The notes under the pieces: model-generated
What the model was told of the DNA's origin: nothing
Seen by the model: the letters and a program-made list of their open reading frames with translations, nothing else
The model's database searches: none
Origin: Pseudomonas wayambapalatensis
GTDB taxonomy: Bacteria; Pseudomonadota; Gammaproteobacteria; Pseudomonadales; Pseudomonadaceae
DNA: 64,000 bases
Assembly: GCA_014268975.2 (NCBI GenBank)
Contig: CP077096.1
Coordinates: 553,001 to 617,000, forward strand
Reading direction: 5' to 3'
Program-made: the position numbers and the translations under genes
Shown here: positions 53,770 to 64,000 of the stretch, in pieces
How the letters are laid out: each line of letters begins with the position of its first letter
Numbering within the stretch: position 1 is the first letter of the stretch

Positions 53770-55134
53770 TCAGCCCAGCAGTGTGCGCAATACCGCTGCG
53801 AAGGCCTGCCCGCTTTGCTCTTCCAGCGCATGTCGCCCCTGGCGCACCACCCACTGTCCGTTGACCATCACATCACGCACCTGACGGTCGCTGCCGGCGA
53901 ACAGCCAGCGGTTGAGGATGCCGTCGCCGCTCGAGGTCGCCAGGTACGGATCCTGCCCATCGAGCACCAGCCAATCGGCACGCTTGCCCACCGCCAGCTC
54001 GCCAATCTCTTGCCCCAGGGCCTGCGCACCGCCTGCCAGCGCCGCGTCGTAGAGGGTCCGGCCGACCATCGGTTGGTCGCTGCGGTATAGCCGGTTGCGC
54101 CGCTGGTCGCGCAGGCGCTGGCCATACTCCAGCCAGCGCAGTTCCTCGACCACGCTCAGCGAGACATGGCTGTCCGAGCCGATGCCCATGCGCCCGCCCT
54201 GGGCCAGGAAGTCGACGGCCGGGAAGATGCCATCGCCCAGGTTGGCCTCGGTGGTCAGGCACAGCCCTGCCACCGCGCCGCTGCGGGCCATGGCGCTGAC
54301 TTCGTCGGCCTCGACGTGGGTTGCATGCACCAGGCACCAGCGCGAATCCACCTCGACGTGCTCGTACAGCCATTGCACCGGGCGACGGCCGCTCCAGCTG
54401 AGGCAGTCGTTGACTTCCTTCTGCTGCTCGGCGATGTGGATGTGGATCGGGCACGCCTTGTCGCTGGCGCCCAGCACTTCGGCGATCTGTTGTGGCGTGA
54501 CCGCGCGCAGCGAGTGGAAGCACAGGCCCAGGTGCTGCGCGGGTTGCGCGGCCAGCAGCGGCTTGAGCTGTTGCTGCAGGCGCAGGTACTGCTCGGTGGC
54601 GTTGATGAAGCGCCGCTGGCCCTCGTTCGGTGCCTGGCCGCCGAAGCCGGAGTGGGAGTACAGCACCGGCAGCAGCGTAAGGCCGATGCCGCTGGCGCTC
54701 GCCGCGGCGCTGATCTGGCGCGACAGCTCGGTGGGATCGGCGTAGGGCTTGCCGGTGTTGTCATGGTGCACGTAGTGGAATTCGGCCACCGAGGTGTAGC
54801 CGGCCTTGAGCATCTCGATGTACAGCTGGCGGGCGATGACCTGCAATTGCTCGGGAGTGATCAGGCCGACCAGGCGGTACATCAGGTCGCGCCAGGTCCA
54901 GAAACTGTCGTTGGGGTTGCCGACCACCTCCGCCAGGCCTGCCATGGCGCGCTGGAAGGCGTGGGAATGCAGGTTGGGCATGCCCGGCAGCAGCGGGCCG
55001 GCCAGGCGCTCGGCGCCTTCGGCACTGGCGTTCGCGTCTATTTTTTCGAGCCGCCCGTCGGCGGACACCTCAAGGCGGACATTGCTGGCCCAGCCTGAAG
55101 GTAGCAGGGCACGTTCGGCGAAGTAGGCGGACAT
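53770..55134 (-). CDS. hutF: HutF, formimidoylglutamate deiminase
   Basis: About 454 residues from ATG 55134. Amidohydrolase fold with the metal site MPNLHSHAFQR and later HIHIAEQQKEV, VHATHVEADEV and GIGSDSHVSLSV. It converts N-formimidoyl-glutamate to N-formyl-glutamate and ammonia, the four-ammonia route of histidine degradation used by Pseudomonas. It is divergent from hutC with an operator between. Confidence 0.95.
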   Translation of the reverse strand: MSAYFAERALLPSGWASNVRLEVSADGRLEKIDANASAEGAERLAGPLLPGMPNLHSHAFQRAMAGLAEVVGNPNDSFWTWRDLMYRLVGLITPEQLQVIARQLYIEMLKAGYTSVAEFHYVHHDNTGKPYADPTELSRQISAAASASGIGLTLLPVLYSHSGFGGQAPNEGQRRFINATEQYLRLQQQLKPLLAAQPAQHLGLCFHSLRAVTPQQIAEVLGASDKACPIHIHIAEQQKEVNDCLSWSGRRPVQWLYEHVEVDSRWCLVHATHVEADEVSAMARSGAVAGLCLTTEANLGDGIFPAVDFLAQGGRMGIGSDSHVSLSVVEELRWLEYGQRLRDQRRNRLYRSDQPMVGRTLYDAALAGGAQALGQEIGELAVGKRADWLVLDGQDPYLATSSGDGILNRWLFAGSDRQVRDVMVNGQWVVRQGRHALEEQSGQAFAAVLRTLLG

Positions 55135-55159
55135 CACTCGGTCATCCTGTATCGTTATT

Positions 55160-55169
55160 TGTATATACA
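55160..55169. promoter_or_regulatory. HutC operator candidate (hutF-hutC)
   Basis: TGTATATACA is a perfect palindrome fitting the TGTA-N2-TACA HutC-type box, between the divergent hutF and hutC genes and 26 bases from the hutF start. Confidence 0.6.
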
Positions 55170-55241
55170 TATACAGACGTTTGCCTGCCGGGTAAACTGC
55201 GGCAAGCTACCGTCAATCAAATTGCACAAGGATGCATAGCC

Positions 55242-55988
55242 GTGCCGACACCTTCCGTCTCCGCGCTGGTGGCCCAGATGGGCGAAGGGCCGGCGCCGCT
55301 GTATGCGCGGGTCAAGCAGATGATCGTCCAGCAGATCGAAAACGGCAGCTGGCCGCCCCATCATCGCGTCCCGTCGGAAAGCGAGCTGGTCAGCCAACTG
55401 GGCTTCAGCCGCATGACCATCAACCGCGCCCTGCGCGAGCTGACCGCCGAGGGTCTGCTGGTCCGCATGCAGGGCGTCGGGACTTTCGTCGCCGAACCCA
55501 AGACCCGCTCGGCGCTGTTCGAAGTCAACAACATCGCCGACGAGATCGCCGGGCGCGGGCATCAGCACCGCTGTCAGGTGATCGTCCTGGCCGAAGAGCC
55601 TGCCGGCTCCGAGCGTGCCCTGGCGCTGGACATGCGCGAAGGCCAGCGGGTGTTCCATTCGCTGATCGTGCATTACGAAAACGGCGTGCCGGTGCAGATC
55701 GAGGACCGCTACGTCAATGCACTGATCGCGCCAGACTACCTCAAGCAGGACTTCACCCGGCAGACGCCCTACGCCTATCTGTCCCAGGTCGCCCCACTGA
55801 CCGAAGGCGAGCACGTGGTCGAAGCGATCCTGGCTGAGCCGGACGAATGCAAGCTGCTGCAGATCGAGCGTGGCGAGCCGTGCCTGCTGATTCGCCGGCG
55901 TACCTGGTCGGGCCGCCAGCCGGTCACCGCCGCGCGCTTGATTCACCCCGGTTCCCGTCATCGCCTGGAAGGACGTTTCAGCAAATGA
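55242..55988 (+). CDS. hutC: HutC, GntR-family repressor of histidine utilisation
   Basis: 248 residues from GTG 55242. A GntR winged helix (PLYARVKQMIVQQIENGSWPPHHRVPSESELVSQLGFSRMTINRALREL) and a UTRA effector domain (VFHSLIVHYENGVPVQIEDRYVN) are visible. Urocanate releases it from DNA. It controls the hut genes and is itself divergent from hutF. Its stop overlaps the hutD start. Confidence 0.95.
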   Translation: MPTPSVSALVAQMGEGPAPLYARVKQMIVQQIENGSWPPHHRVPSESELVSQLGFSRMTINRALRELTAEGLLVRMQGVGTFVAEPKTRSALFEVNNIADEIAGRGHQHRCQVIVLAEEPAGSERALALDMREGQRVFHSLIVHYENGVPVQIEDRYVNALIAPDYLKQDFTRQTPYAYLSQVAPLTEGEHVVEAILAEPDECKLLQIERGEPCLLIRRRTWSGRQPVTAARLIHPGSRHRLEGRFSK

Positions 55989-56560
55989 GCCAGTTGCAGT
56001 TGTTGCGTGCCCGCGATTATCCGCGCATGCCCTGGAAGAACGGTGGTGGGTCCACCGAAGAGATCACCCGCGATGCGGGCGTTGGCCTGGACGGGTTCGG
56101 CTGGCGCCTGTCGATCGCCGATATCGAGGCCTCTGGCGGCTTTTCCAGTTTCACCGGTTACCAGCGGATCATCACCGTGCTGCAGGGCGATGGCATGCGC
56201 CTGTCGGTGGACGGTCACGAAAGCCGGCCGCTGCTACCGTTCGATGCCTTTGCGTTCAGTGGCGAGAGCCAGGTGGCCTGCACGCTTCAGGGTGGCCCGA
56301 TCCGCGACTTCAACCTGATCTATGCGCCGAACCGGTACGGGGCGCGGTTGCAGTGGTTTGCCGCCAGCACCCGCCTGTTCAGTGCGGCCGAGACCGTGCT
56401 GGTGTTCAGTGCCGAGGCGGACTTGCACGTTGCGATCCAGGGGCAGGAGTCGGGGCTTGGGTTGTATGACTGCCTGCAGCTCAGTGGTAACGCGGGCTTG
56501 CTCGAGGTCGAGGTATCGGGGCGCTGCTGCGTTATCGAGTTGAGCCCTCGACACGTGTGA
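55985..56560 (+). CDS. hutD: HutD family protein
   Basis: 191 residues from ATG 55985, which overlaps the hutC stop. The cupin-like signature PWKNGGGSTEEI near the start and the SIADIEASGGFSSFTGYQR block are characteristic of HutD. It has been proposed to limit hut induction, possibly by sequestering urocanate or histidine, but the mechanism is unsettled. Confidence 0.92.
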   Translation: MSQLQLLRARDYPRMPWKNGGGSTEEITRDAGVGLDGFGWRLSIADIEASGGFSSFTGYQRIITVLQGDGMRLSVDGHESRPLLPFDAFAFSGESQVACTLQGGPIRDFNLIYAPNRYGARLQWFAASTRLFSAAETVLVFSAEADLHVAIQGQESGLGLYDCLQLSGNAGLLEVEVSGRCCVIELSPRHV

Positions 56561-56565
56561 GTTTC

Positions 56566-56654
56566 GAGGGCCCTATCGCGGGACGAGCCCGCTCCTACAG
56601 ATTCAGCGCTGTCCTGGACCTGTAGGAGCGGGCTCGTCCCGCGATAGGGCCCTC
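56566..56654. repeat. long perfect REP inverted repeat
   Basis: The 35-base arms at 56566-56600 and 56620-56654 pair perfectly across a 19-base spacer. They carry REP cores (CGCGGGACGAGCCCGCTCC). The hairpin follows hutD and could terminate transcription. Confidence 0.9.
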
Positions 56655-56854
56655 AAAAACCCTGCAAAACAGTTACCCGGTAACGCCCGCATACAGCGCA
56701 CCCTGTTACCGAATGCCCCAAAGTGGCGCAAAGCCATTGCCGTCTGAATTCCCACCAAATCCTTCCCCCTGATTTTTCTTCCCAGCTCAAGCCCTTGAGT
56801 CACAAGGTCTGCAGCCCATCACCCGAACACCTCTAACCACCCGTTTCGACGACT

Positions 56855-56870
56855 TGGCAATTCAATTGCA
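56855..56870 (+). promoter_or_regulatory. sigma-54-type promoter of hutU
   Basis: TGGCAA-TTCAA-TTGCA fits the -24/-12 pattern well. The HutC-type box begins five bases beyond it. Confidence 0.7.
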
Positions 56871-56874
56871 TATG

Positions 56875-56888
56875 CTTGTATGTACAAG
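56875..56888. promoter_or_regulatory. HutC operator candidate (hutU)
   Basis: CTTGTA-TG-TACAAG, six-base arms with a two-base centre, at about the predicted transcript start of the sigma-54 promoter, where repressor binding would block initiation. Confidence 0.75.
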
Positions 56889-56997
56889 TAAAGATAAGTG
56901 CGCGATAGTGGATAGGCCGTCCCATCCGCACGGTACTGAACAGCCCCGGCCCGCCGATCTCGTCGGGTTTGAATAGATCGCTCAAGGAGCACCTTTC

Positions 56998-58677
56998 GTG
57001 ACTGACAAAAAGCCCACCACCTTCCGTGACGTCGAGATCCGCGCCCCACGTGGCACCCAGTTGAACGCCAAGAGCTGGTTGACCGAAGCCCCGCTGCGGA
57101 TGCTGATGAACAACCTGGATCCGGAAGTGGCCGAAAACCCCAAGGAGCTGGTGGTGTACGGCGGCATCGGCCGTGCTGCGCGCAACTGGGAGTGCTATGA
57201 CAAGATCGTCTCCACCCTCAAGGAGTTGAACGACGACGAAACCCTGCTGGTGCAGTCGGGCAAGCCGGTCGGCGTGTTCAAGACCCACAGCAACGCCCCC
57301 CGTGTACTGATCGCCAACTCCAACCTGGTGCCGCACTGGGCCAACTGGGAGCACTTCAACGAGCTGGACGCCAAGGGCCTGGCCATGTACGGCCAGATGA
57401 CCGCCGGCAGCTGGATCTACATCGGTAGCCAGGGCATCGTTCAGGGCACCTACGAAACCTTCGTCGAAGCCGGTCGCCAGCACTACGGCGGCAACCTCAA
57501 GGGCCGCTGGGTGCTGACCGCAGGCCTGGGCGGCATGGGCGGGGCCCAGCCTCTGGCCGCGACCCTGGCTGGCGCTTGCTCGCTGAACATCGAATGCCAG
57601 CAGGTCAGCATCGACTTCCGCCTGCGCACCCGTTATGTCGACGAGCAGGCCACCGACCTCGATGACGCCCTGGCACGCATCGCCAAGTACACCGCCGAAG
57701 GCAAGGCGGTTTCCATCGCCCTGCATGGCAACGCTGCTGAAATCCTCCCGGAACTGGTCAAGCGTGGCGTGCGTCCGGACATGGTCACCGACCAGACCAG
57801 CGCCCACGACCCGCTCAATGGCTATCTGCCGATCGGCTGGACCTGGGAGCAGTACCGCGACCGCGCCAAGACCGACCCGGCTGGCGTGGTCAAGGCCGCC
57901 AAGCAATCGATGGCCGTGCACGTGCAAGCCATGCTCGACTTCCAGAAGGCTGGCGTGCCGACCTTCGACTACGGCAACAACATCCGCCAGATGGCCCAGG
58001 AAGAAGGCGTGAAGAATGCCTTCGACTTCCCAGGCTTCGTGCCGGCCTACATCCGTCCGCTGTTCTGCCGCGGCATCGGCCCGTTCCGCTGGGCAGCCCT
58101 GTCGGGCGACCCGCAGGACATCTACAAGACCGACGCCAAGGTCAAGGAACTGATCCCGGACGACGAGCACCTGCACCGCTGGCTGGACATGGCCCGCGAG
58201 CGCATCAGCTTCCAGGGCCTGCCGGCACGTATCTGCTGGGTTGGCCTGGGCCTGCGCGCCAAGCTGGGCCTGGCGTTCAACGAAATGGTGCGCAGCGGCG
58301 AGCTGTCCGCCCCGGTGGTGATCGGCCGCGATCACCTGGACTCCGGCTCCGTATCGAGCCCGAACCGTGAAACCGAATCCATGCAGGATGGCTCCGATGC
58401 CGTGTCCGACTGGCCGCTGCTCAACGCCCTGCTCAACACTGCAGGCGGTGCCACCTGGGTTTCCCTGCATCACGGCGGTGGCGTGGGCATGGGCTTCTCC
58501 CAGCACTCGGGTGTGGTCATCGTCTGTGACGGTACCGACGAAGCGGCAGCGCGCATTGCCCGCGTCCTGACCAACGACCCGGCCACCGGCGTGATGCGTC
58601 ATGCCGATGCCGGTTACCAGATTGCGATCGATTGCGCCAAAGAGCAGGGTCTGAACCTGCCGATGATTACGGGTTGA
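56998..58677 (+). CDS. hutU: HutU, urocanate hydratase (urocanase)
   Basis: 559 residues from a GTG preceded by AAGGAGCACC. The NAD-dependent enzyme shows [26 protein letters not shown] and [12 protein letters not shown] motifs and a late [15 protein letters not shown]. It hydrates urocanate to imidazolone propionate, step two of histidine breakdown. Confidence 0.97.
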   Translation: MTDKKPTTFRDVEIRAPRGTQLNAKSWLTEAPLRMLMNNLDPEVAENPKELVVYGGIGRAARNWECYDKIVSTLKELNDDETLLVQSGKPVGVFKTHSNAPRVLIANSNLVPHWANWEHFNELDAKGLAMYGQMTAGSWIYIGSQGIVQGTYETFVEAGRQHYGGNLKGRWVLTAGLGGMGGAQPLAATLAGACSLNIECQQVSIDFRLRTRYVDEQATDLDDALARIAKYTAEGKAVSIALHGNAAEILPELVKRGVRPDMVTDQTSAHDPLNGYLPIGWTWEQYRDRAKTDPAGVVKAAKQSMAVHVQAMLDFQKAGVPTFDYGNNIRQMAQEEGVKNAFDFPGFVPAYIRPLFCRGIGPFRWAALSGDPQDIYKTDAKVKELIPDDEHLHRWLDMARERISFQGLPARICWVGLGLRAKLGLAFNEMVRSGELSAPVVIGRDHLDSGSVSSPNRETESMQDGSDAVSDWPLLNALLNTAGGATWVSLHHGGGVGMGFSQHSGVVIVCDGTDEAAARIARVLTNDPATGVMRHADAGYQIAIDCAKEQGLNLPMITG

Positions 58678-58709
58678 TCCGCGTCCCAGGGGCTGCTGCG
58701 CAGCCCCAT

Positions 58710-58753
58710 CGCGGGACAAGCCCGCTCCTACTGTAGGAGCGGGCTTGCCCGCG
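58710..58753. repeat. inverted REP pair with tight spacing
   Basis: GCGGGACAAGCCCGCTCCTA and TAGGAGCGGGCTTGCCCGC almost touch and form one long hairpin between hutU and hutX. Confidence 0.85.
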
Positions 58754-58837
58754 AAGGGGCACGCAGTGGCCCCAGGTGATCCACCTTCTTTGCAAGGACT
58801 GCCGATTTCCACTTCTTAAGTTTGGGAGCGTCACGCA

Positions 58838-59806
58838 ATGAAAACCAACAAGGCCTTGCTTGCTTCGCTGTTCGCCCTTGGCCTGCTCGGCAGCGCCGGT
58901 GCCACTCAGGCCGCTACCTGGTGCGAATCCGGCAAACCGGTGAAATTCGCCGGGCTGAACTGGGAAAGCGGCATGCTGCTGACCGACGTGATGCAGTTCG
59001 TTCTCGAGAAGGGCTACGACTGCAAGACCGACAGCCTGCCGGGCAACTCCATCACCATGGAGAACGCCCTGGGCACCAACGATATCCAGGTCTTCGCCGA
59101 GGAATGGGTGGGTCGCAGCGAGGTGTGGAAAAAGGCTGAGGCAGCCGGCAAGGTGGTCGGCGTCGGCGCACCGGTGGTCGGTGCGGTCGAAGGCTGGTAC
59201 GTGCCGCGCTACGTGATCGAGGGCGATGTCAAGCGCAAGCTCGAAGCCAAGGCGCCGGATCTGAAGAACGTGGCCGACCTGGCCCAGTACGCCAGTGTCT
59301 TCAAGGATCCTGAAGAACCGAGCAAAGGCCGTTTCTACAACTGCCCGGCCGGCTGGACCTGTGAGCTGGACAACACCCAGATGCTCAAGGAATACGGCCT
59401 GGAAGACAAATTCACCAACTTCCGCCCGGGCACCGGCCCGGCGCTGGATGCTGCGGCGCTGTCGAGCTACAAGCGCGGCGAACCGATCCTCCTCTACTAC
59501 TGGACGCCGACCCCGCTGATGGGCCAGATCGACCTGGTCAAGCTCGAGGAAAAGCCGGGTGTGGACAAGACCGTGTCGATCAAGGTCGGCCTGTCGAAAA
59601 CCTTCCACGAACAAGCGCCGGAGCTGGTCGGCGTACTGGAAAAGGTCAATATTCCGCTCGACATTCTCAACCAGAATCTGGGGCGCATGAGCAAGGAACG
59701 CATCGAATCGCCGAAGCTGGCCAAGATCTTCCTCAAGGAACATCCTGAAGTCTGGCAGGCGTGGGTCAGTGAAGACGCTGCCAAGAAGATCAATGCGGCG
59801 CTCTGA
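58838..59806 (+). CDS. hutX: HutX, periplasmic histidine-binding protein (ProX-type)
   Basis: 322 residues with a signal peptide ending ATQA-A and the ProX/OpuAC binding fold (CESGKPVKFAGLNWESGMLLTDVMQFVLEKGYDCKTD, FAEEWVGRSEVW). In the Pseudomonas hut cluster this glycine-betaine-type protein binds histidine. It heads the HutXWV transporter, which delivers histidine for the pathway. Confidence 0.85.
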   Translation: MKTNKALLASLFALGLLGSAGATQAATWCESGKPVKFAGLNWESGMLLTDVMQFVLEKGYDCKTDSLPGNSITMENALGTNDIQVFAEEWVGRSEVWKKAEAAGKVVGVGAPVVGAVEGWYVPRYVIEGDVKRKLEAKAPDLKNVADLAQYASVFKDPEEPSKGRFYNCPAGWTCELDNTQMLKEYGLEDKFTNFRPGTGPALDAAALSSYKRGEPILLYYWTPTPLMGQIDLVKLEEKPGVDKTVSIKVGLSKTFHEQAPELVGVLEKVNIPLDILNQNLGRMSKERIESPKLAKIFLKEHPEVWQAWVSEDAAKKINAAL

Positions 59807-59832
59807 GCGTCCTCACCTGATGAGTGGTACCT

Positions 59833-60680
59833 ATGTTCCCTGACAACCTCACATTCTCCATCGCCGACTGGGTCAATGGCTGGGTCGATGCGCTGGTGAC
59901 CAACTACGGCGATGTGTTCCGGCACATTTCCGACACCCTGCTGTGGGCCATCGTCAACCTCGAAGGCCTGCTGCGTGCGACGCCCTGGTGGCTGATGCTG
60001 GGGGTCGTCGCGGTCATCGCCTGGCACGCCACCCGCCGCATCCTGCCGACCCTGGTGATCACCGGCCTGCTGTTCCTGGTCGGCGCTGTCGGCCTGTGGG
60101 ACAAGCTGATGCAGACGCTCGCGCTGATGCTGGTGGCCACGCTGATCTCGGTGCTGGTGGGCATCCCACTGGGCATCCTGTCGGCGCGCAGCAATCGCCT
60201 GCGGGCGGTACTGATGCCGCTGCTGGACATCATGCAGACCATGCCCAGCTTCGTGTACCTGATCCCGGTGCTGATGCTGTTCGGCCTGGGCAAGGTGCCG
60301 GCGATCTTCGCCACGGTCATCTATGCCGCGCCGCCACTGATCCGCCTGACCGACCTGGGGATTCGCCAGGTCGATGGCGAGGTGATGGAAGCGATCAACG
60401 CCTTCGGCGCCAACCGCTGGCAGCAGCTGTTCGGCGTGCAGTTGCCGCTGGCGCTGCCGAGCATCATGGCCGGGATCAACCAGACCACCATGATGGCCCT
60501 GTCGATGGTGGTGATCGCCTCGATGATCGGCGCCCGCGGCCTGGGCGAGGACGTGCTGGTTGGCATCCAGACCCTCAACGTTGGCCGCGGCCTCGAAGCG
60601 GGCCTGGCCATCGTGATTCTCGCGGTGGTGATCGACCGCATTACCCAGGCCTATGGTCGGCCACGTCATGAGGTGAGCAA

Positions 60681-60684
<4 letters not shown>
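59833..60684 (+). CDS. hutW: HutW, histidine ABC transporter permease (ProW-type)
   Basis: About 283 residues from ATG 59833; a GTG nine bases earlier is possible. It has six or so membrane segments and the OpuAB-type [18 protein letters not shown] and [27 protein letters not shown] docking region. It pairs with HutX and HutV. Confidence 0.88.
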
Positions 60685-61511
<827 letters not shown>

Positions 61512-61519
61512 GGAGCATC

Positions 61520-63043
61520 ATGTCGAAACCTGAAGTCGTGGTGATCGGCAACGGGCCTGTACGGTGGCAGGACATCGCCGCCGTGGCCCGCCATGGCGCG
61601 CGCCTGGAGCTGGCACCGCAGGTCTGGGCGCGTATCGACAACGCCCAGGCCATCGTCCGGCGTATCGTCGACAGCGGCGAGCGCGCCTATGGCGTGAACA
61701 CCGGGCTGGGCGCCTTGTGCAATGTCTCGTTGCAGGGCGAGCAGCTCAGCGCACTGTCGCGCAACACCTTGCTCAGCCACGCCTGCGGGGTCGGCCCGGC
61801 GCTGCCGGACGAACAGACGCGGGCGATCATCTGCGCCGCCATCGTCAACTACAGCCATGGCAAGTCGGGCCTGCAGCGTTCGGTGGTCGAGGCGCTGCTG
61901 GCGTTGCTCGAACATGGCATTACCCCGCAGGTTCCGTCCCAGGGTTCGGTGGGGTATCTGACGCACATGGCCCACATCGGCGTGAGCCTGCTGGGGGTGG
62001 GCAAGGTCAGTTATCGCGGGCGCCTCGTGGAGGCCGCCGAGGCCTTGGCCGATGCCGGGCTTGCGCCTGTGCAGCTGGGGGCCAAGGACGGGCTGTGCCT
62101 GGTCAATGGCACGCCGTGCATGACCGGCCTCGCCAGCCTTGCACTGGATGACGCCAGCCGCCTGCTGCAATGGGCCGATGTGATCGGCGCCATGAGCTTC
62201 GAGGCCCTGCGCGGCCAGATCGCCGCGTTCGACGCCGAGATCATCGCCCTCAAGCCACACCCAGGCATGCAAGTGGTGGGCGAGAACCTGCGCGCGCTGC
62301 TCGATGGCAGTGAAGTGATCGCCTCGAGCAAAGGCATCCGTACCCAGGACGCCCTGAGCATCCGCTCGATCCCGCAGGTGCATGGCGCGGCGCGCGACCA
62401 ACTGGCCCATGTGGTGTGTCAGGTCGAGGCCGAGCTCAACGGCGCCAACGACAACCCGCTGCTGCTCGGCACACCGGACGATTTCCGTGTGGTCTCGCAG
62501 GCCAACCCCCACGGCCAGTCGGTGGCCCTGGCTGCCGACCTGCTGGCGATCGCCATGGCCGAGATCGGCTCGATCGCCGAGCGGCGTCTGGACCGCCTGG
62601 TCAATCCGCATGTCAGTGGCTTGCCGGCGTTCCTGGTCAGCAACCCGGGCGTCAACTCGGGGATGATGATCGCCCAGTACGTCGCCGCCTCGCTGTGCGG
62701 GCAGAACCGCCAGCTGGCGCAGCCCGCGGTGCTCGACAATTTCGTCACCTCGGGGCTGCAGGAAGATCACCTGAGCATGGGCACCAATGCTGCGCTCAAG
62801 CTGCACCAGGTGTTGGAGAACTGCACGCAGATCCTCGCCATCGAGTACCTGCTGGCCGCCCAGGCATTCGAATTCCTCAAGGAACAGCGTTTCGGCGCGG
62901 GCACCGACGCGGCCTGGCGCTTGCTGCGCGAGAGCGTGCCTGCCTACCTGCAGGACCGCTGGCTGGCACCGGACATCGCCAGCACCGCGGCCTTGCTCAA
63001 GGATCCACGGTTGCCGCAGCCGCTGCTGGCTGCGCTGCACTAA
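61520..63043 (+). CDS. hutH1: HutH1, histidase-family protein lacking the MIO triad
   Basis: 507 residues from ATG 61520; an ATG at 61508 that overlaps the hutV stop is possible. It is clearly of the aromatic amino acid lyase fold ([37 protein letters not shown]). However, where histidase has [15 protein letters not shown] it reads [12 protein letters not shown]: the Ala-Ser-Gly triad that cyclises to the MIO cofactor is missing (residues 142-150). The gene is widespread beside hutH in Pseudomonas and its role is unclear. Catalysis by the normal histidase mechanism should be impossible. Confidence 0.85.
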   Translation: MSKPEVVVIGNGPVRWQDIAAVARHGARLELAPQVWARIDNAQAIVRRIVDSGERAYGVNTGLGALCNVSLQGEQLSALSRNTLLSHACGVGPALPDEQTRAIICAAIVNYSHGKSGLQRSVVEALLALLEHGITPQVPSQGSVGYLTHMAHIGVSLLGVGKVSYRGRLVEAAEALADAGLAPVQLGAKDGLCLVNGTPCMTGLASLALDDASRLLQWADVIGAMSFEALRGQIAAFDAEIIALKPHPGMQVVGENLRALLDGSEVIASSKGIRTQDALSIRSIPQVHGAARDQLAHVVCQVEAELNGANDNPLLLGTPDDFRVVSQANPHGQSVALAADLLAIAMAEIGSIAERRLDRLVNPHVSGLPAFLVSNPGVNSGMMIAQYVAASLCGQNRQLAQPAVLDNFVTSGLQEDHLSMGTNAALKLHQVLENCTQILAIEYLLAAQAFEFLKEQRFGAGTDAAWRLLRESVPAYLQDRWLAPDIASTAALLKDPRLPQPLLAALH

Positions 63044-63057
63044 ACAAAATAACAAGG
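63042..63057 (+). promoter_or_regulatory. Crc/Hfq-type CA motif before hutH
   Basis: AAACAAAATAACAAGG fits the AAnAAnAA motif bound by Hfq with Crc and includes the ribosome-binding site of hutH. Confidence 0.5.
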
Positions 63058-63066
63058 AGCATGAAC

Positions 63067-64000
63067 ATGGAAGCTTTTACCCTGACCCCCGGCCAGTTGA
63101 CCCTGGCCCAGTTGCGCCGCATCCACCAGGCGCCGGTGCGCCTGAGCCTCGATGCCGACGCTGGTGCCGCCATCGACGCCAGCGTTGCCTGCGTCGAGCG
63201 CATTCTGGCCGAAGACCGCACGGCCTACGGCATCAACACCGGCTTCGGCCTGCTGGCCTCGACCCGCATCGCCAGCCACGACCTGGAAAACCTCCAGCGC
63301 TCGCTGGTGCTGTCCCACGCTGCCGGGATCGGCGCGCCGCTGGACGATGCGCTGGTGCGTCTGATCATGGTGCTGAAGATCAACAGCCTCAGCCGTGGTT
63401 TCTCCGGCATCCGCCGCAAGGTCATCGATGCGCTGATCAGCCTGGTCAACGCCGAGGTCTATCCGCACATTCCGCTGAAGGGCTCGGTTGGCGCCTCTGG
63501 CGACCTCGCGCCGCTGGCGCACATGTCGCTGGTATTGCTGGGCGAGGGCAAGGCGCGTTACCAGGGACAATGGCTGAATGCCAACGAAGCCCTCGCGGTG
63601 GCAGGCCTCGAGCCGCTGACCCTGGCTGCCAAGGAAGGCCTGGCCCTGCTCAACGGTACGCAGGCGTCCACCGCCTATGCGCTGCGTGGCCTGTTCCAGG
63701 CCGAAGACCTGTTCGCCGGGGCCATCGCCTGTGGTGCGCTCACCGTGGAAGCGGCACTGGGCTCGCGCTCGCCGTTCGATGCGCGTGTCCATGAGGTGCG
63801 CGGGCAACGTGGCCAGATCGACGCTGCCGCCTGCTACCGCGACCTGCTGGGCGACTCCAGCGAGATTTCGCAGTCGCACAAGAACTGCGGCAAGGTCCAG
63901 GACCCTTACTCGCTGCGTTGCCAGCCGCAAGTCATGGGCGCCTGCCTTACGCAACTGCGCCAGGCTGCCGAGGTGCTGGCCATCGAGTCCAACGCGGTAT
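63067..64000 (+). CDS. hutH: HutH, histidine ammonia-lyase (3' end outside window)
   Basis: At least 311 residues; the frame continues past the window. Start at ATG 63067, seven bases after AAGGAGC. It shows the full MIO motif [15 protein letters not shown] (Ala143-Ser144-Gly145), the [15 protein letters not shown] loop with the catalytic Tyr, and [13 protein letters not shown]. It deaminates histidine to urocanate, the first step of the pathway. The gene follows hutH1 by 23 bases. Confidence 0.97.
   Translation, partial: MEAFTLTPGQLTLAQLRRIHQAPVRLSLDADAGAAIDASVACVERILAEDRTAYGINTGFGLLASTRIASHDLENLQRSLVLSHAAGIGAPLDDALVRLIMVLKINSLSRGFSGIRRKVIDALISLVNAEVYPHIPLKGSVGASGDLAPLAHMSLVLLGEGKARYQGQWLNANEALAVAGLEPLTLAAKEGLALLNGTQASTAYALRGLFQAEDLFAGAIACGALTVEAALGSRSPFDARVHEVRGQRGQIDAAACYRDLLGDSSEISQSHKNCGKVQDPYSLRCQPQVMGACLTQLRQAAEVLAIESNAV

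Larger units (their letters stand above)
56655..56997. other. hutU promoter region
   Basis: No gene is seen in these 343 bases. Right part holds a sigma-54-type promoter and a HutC-type operator (separate entries) and a ribosome-binding site (AAGGAGCACC) before hutU. Confidence 0.6.

Overview
The window looks like a chromosomal segment of a Pseudomonas of the putida group. The evidence is high GC with strong G/C third positions in most genes, many Pseudomonas-type REP hairpins (core GCGGGCTTGCCCGCG) between genes, and the blocks glnA-ntrB-ntrC, thiI-typA, glgP-fbp and hutF-hutC-hutD-hutU-hutXWV-hutH. Species was not determined. All identifications come from reading the sequence and recalled family knowledge; no database search was run.

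Layout. 1-5959: end of a type VI secretion (T6SS) threonine-phosphorylation module, ppkA C-terminus, tagT, tagS, tagR, tagQ. 6070-7876: an unassigned 304-residue protein with a glycine-rich hydrophobic core plus two paralogous small membrane proteins, a candidate effector with tandem immunity proteins. 7908-9290: flavin monooxygenase. 9817-13915: iron uptake by a TonB receptor, FecR-like regulator and FecI-like sigma factor. 14016-18538: two-component system with a second, FhuE-like TonB receptor. 18562-20849: arsenic operon arsR-arsB-arsC with arsH cut off after 25 codons. 20850-24283: foreign and decayed DNA (glycosyltransferase 25, relB with frameshifted relE, a prophage lysis remnant, a DUF4760-like gene, a 13-residue ORF), followed by tRNA-Thr(TGT).

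24717-33978: small lipoproteins, an XRE/DUF2975 pair, a methyltransferase, a HisM/HisQ/HisJ/HisP-type basic amino acid transporter, a GabP-like permease, trmL and a small membrane-anchored protein. 33977-34204: a 59-bp tandem repeat. 34504-39385: the nitrogen regulators ntrC and ntrB, a periplasmic chorismate mutase and glnA, with a sigma-54 promoter and two NtrC-like enhancer sites upstream of glnA. 39866-43268: thiI and typA. 43209-45746: an AT-rich three-gene cassette (2-oxoglutarate/Fe(II) oxygenase, glycine-rich hydrophobic protein, two-TM protein) bracketed by 116-bp direct repeats of the typA 3' end and its terminator. 45826-53713: a YkgJ-type protein, glgP, fbp, a DUF924 protein, a dCache chemoreceptor, a small lipoprotein and a lipocalin. 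53770-64000: histidine utilisation genes, running off the right edge inside hutH.

Common themes. Nitrogen assimilation and amino acid catabolism dominate the right half: NtrBC, sigma-54 promoters before glnA, gabP and hutU, two HutC operators, and an AAnAAnAA-type Crc/Hfq candidate before hutH. The most unusual features are the typA-tail cassette, the T6SS-adjacent candidate effector, a histidase paralogue (hutH1) lacking the Ala-Ser-Gly triad that forms the MIO cofactor, and the decayed arsH/prophage segment.
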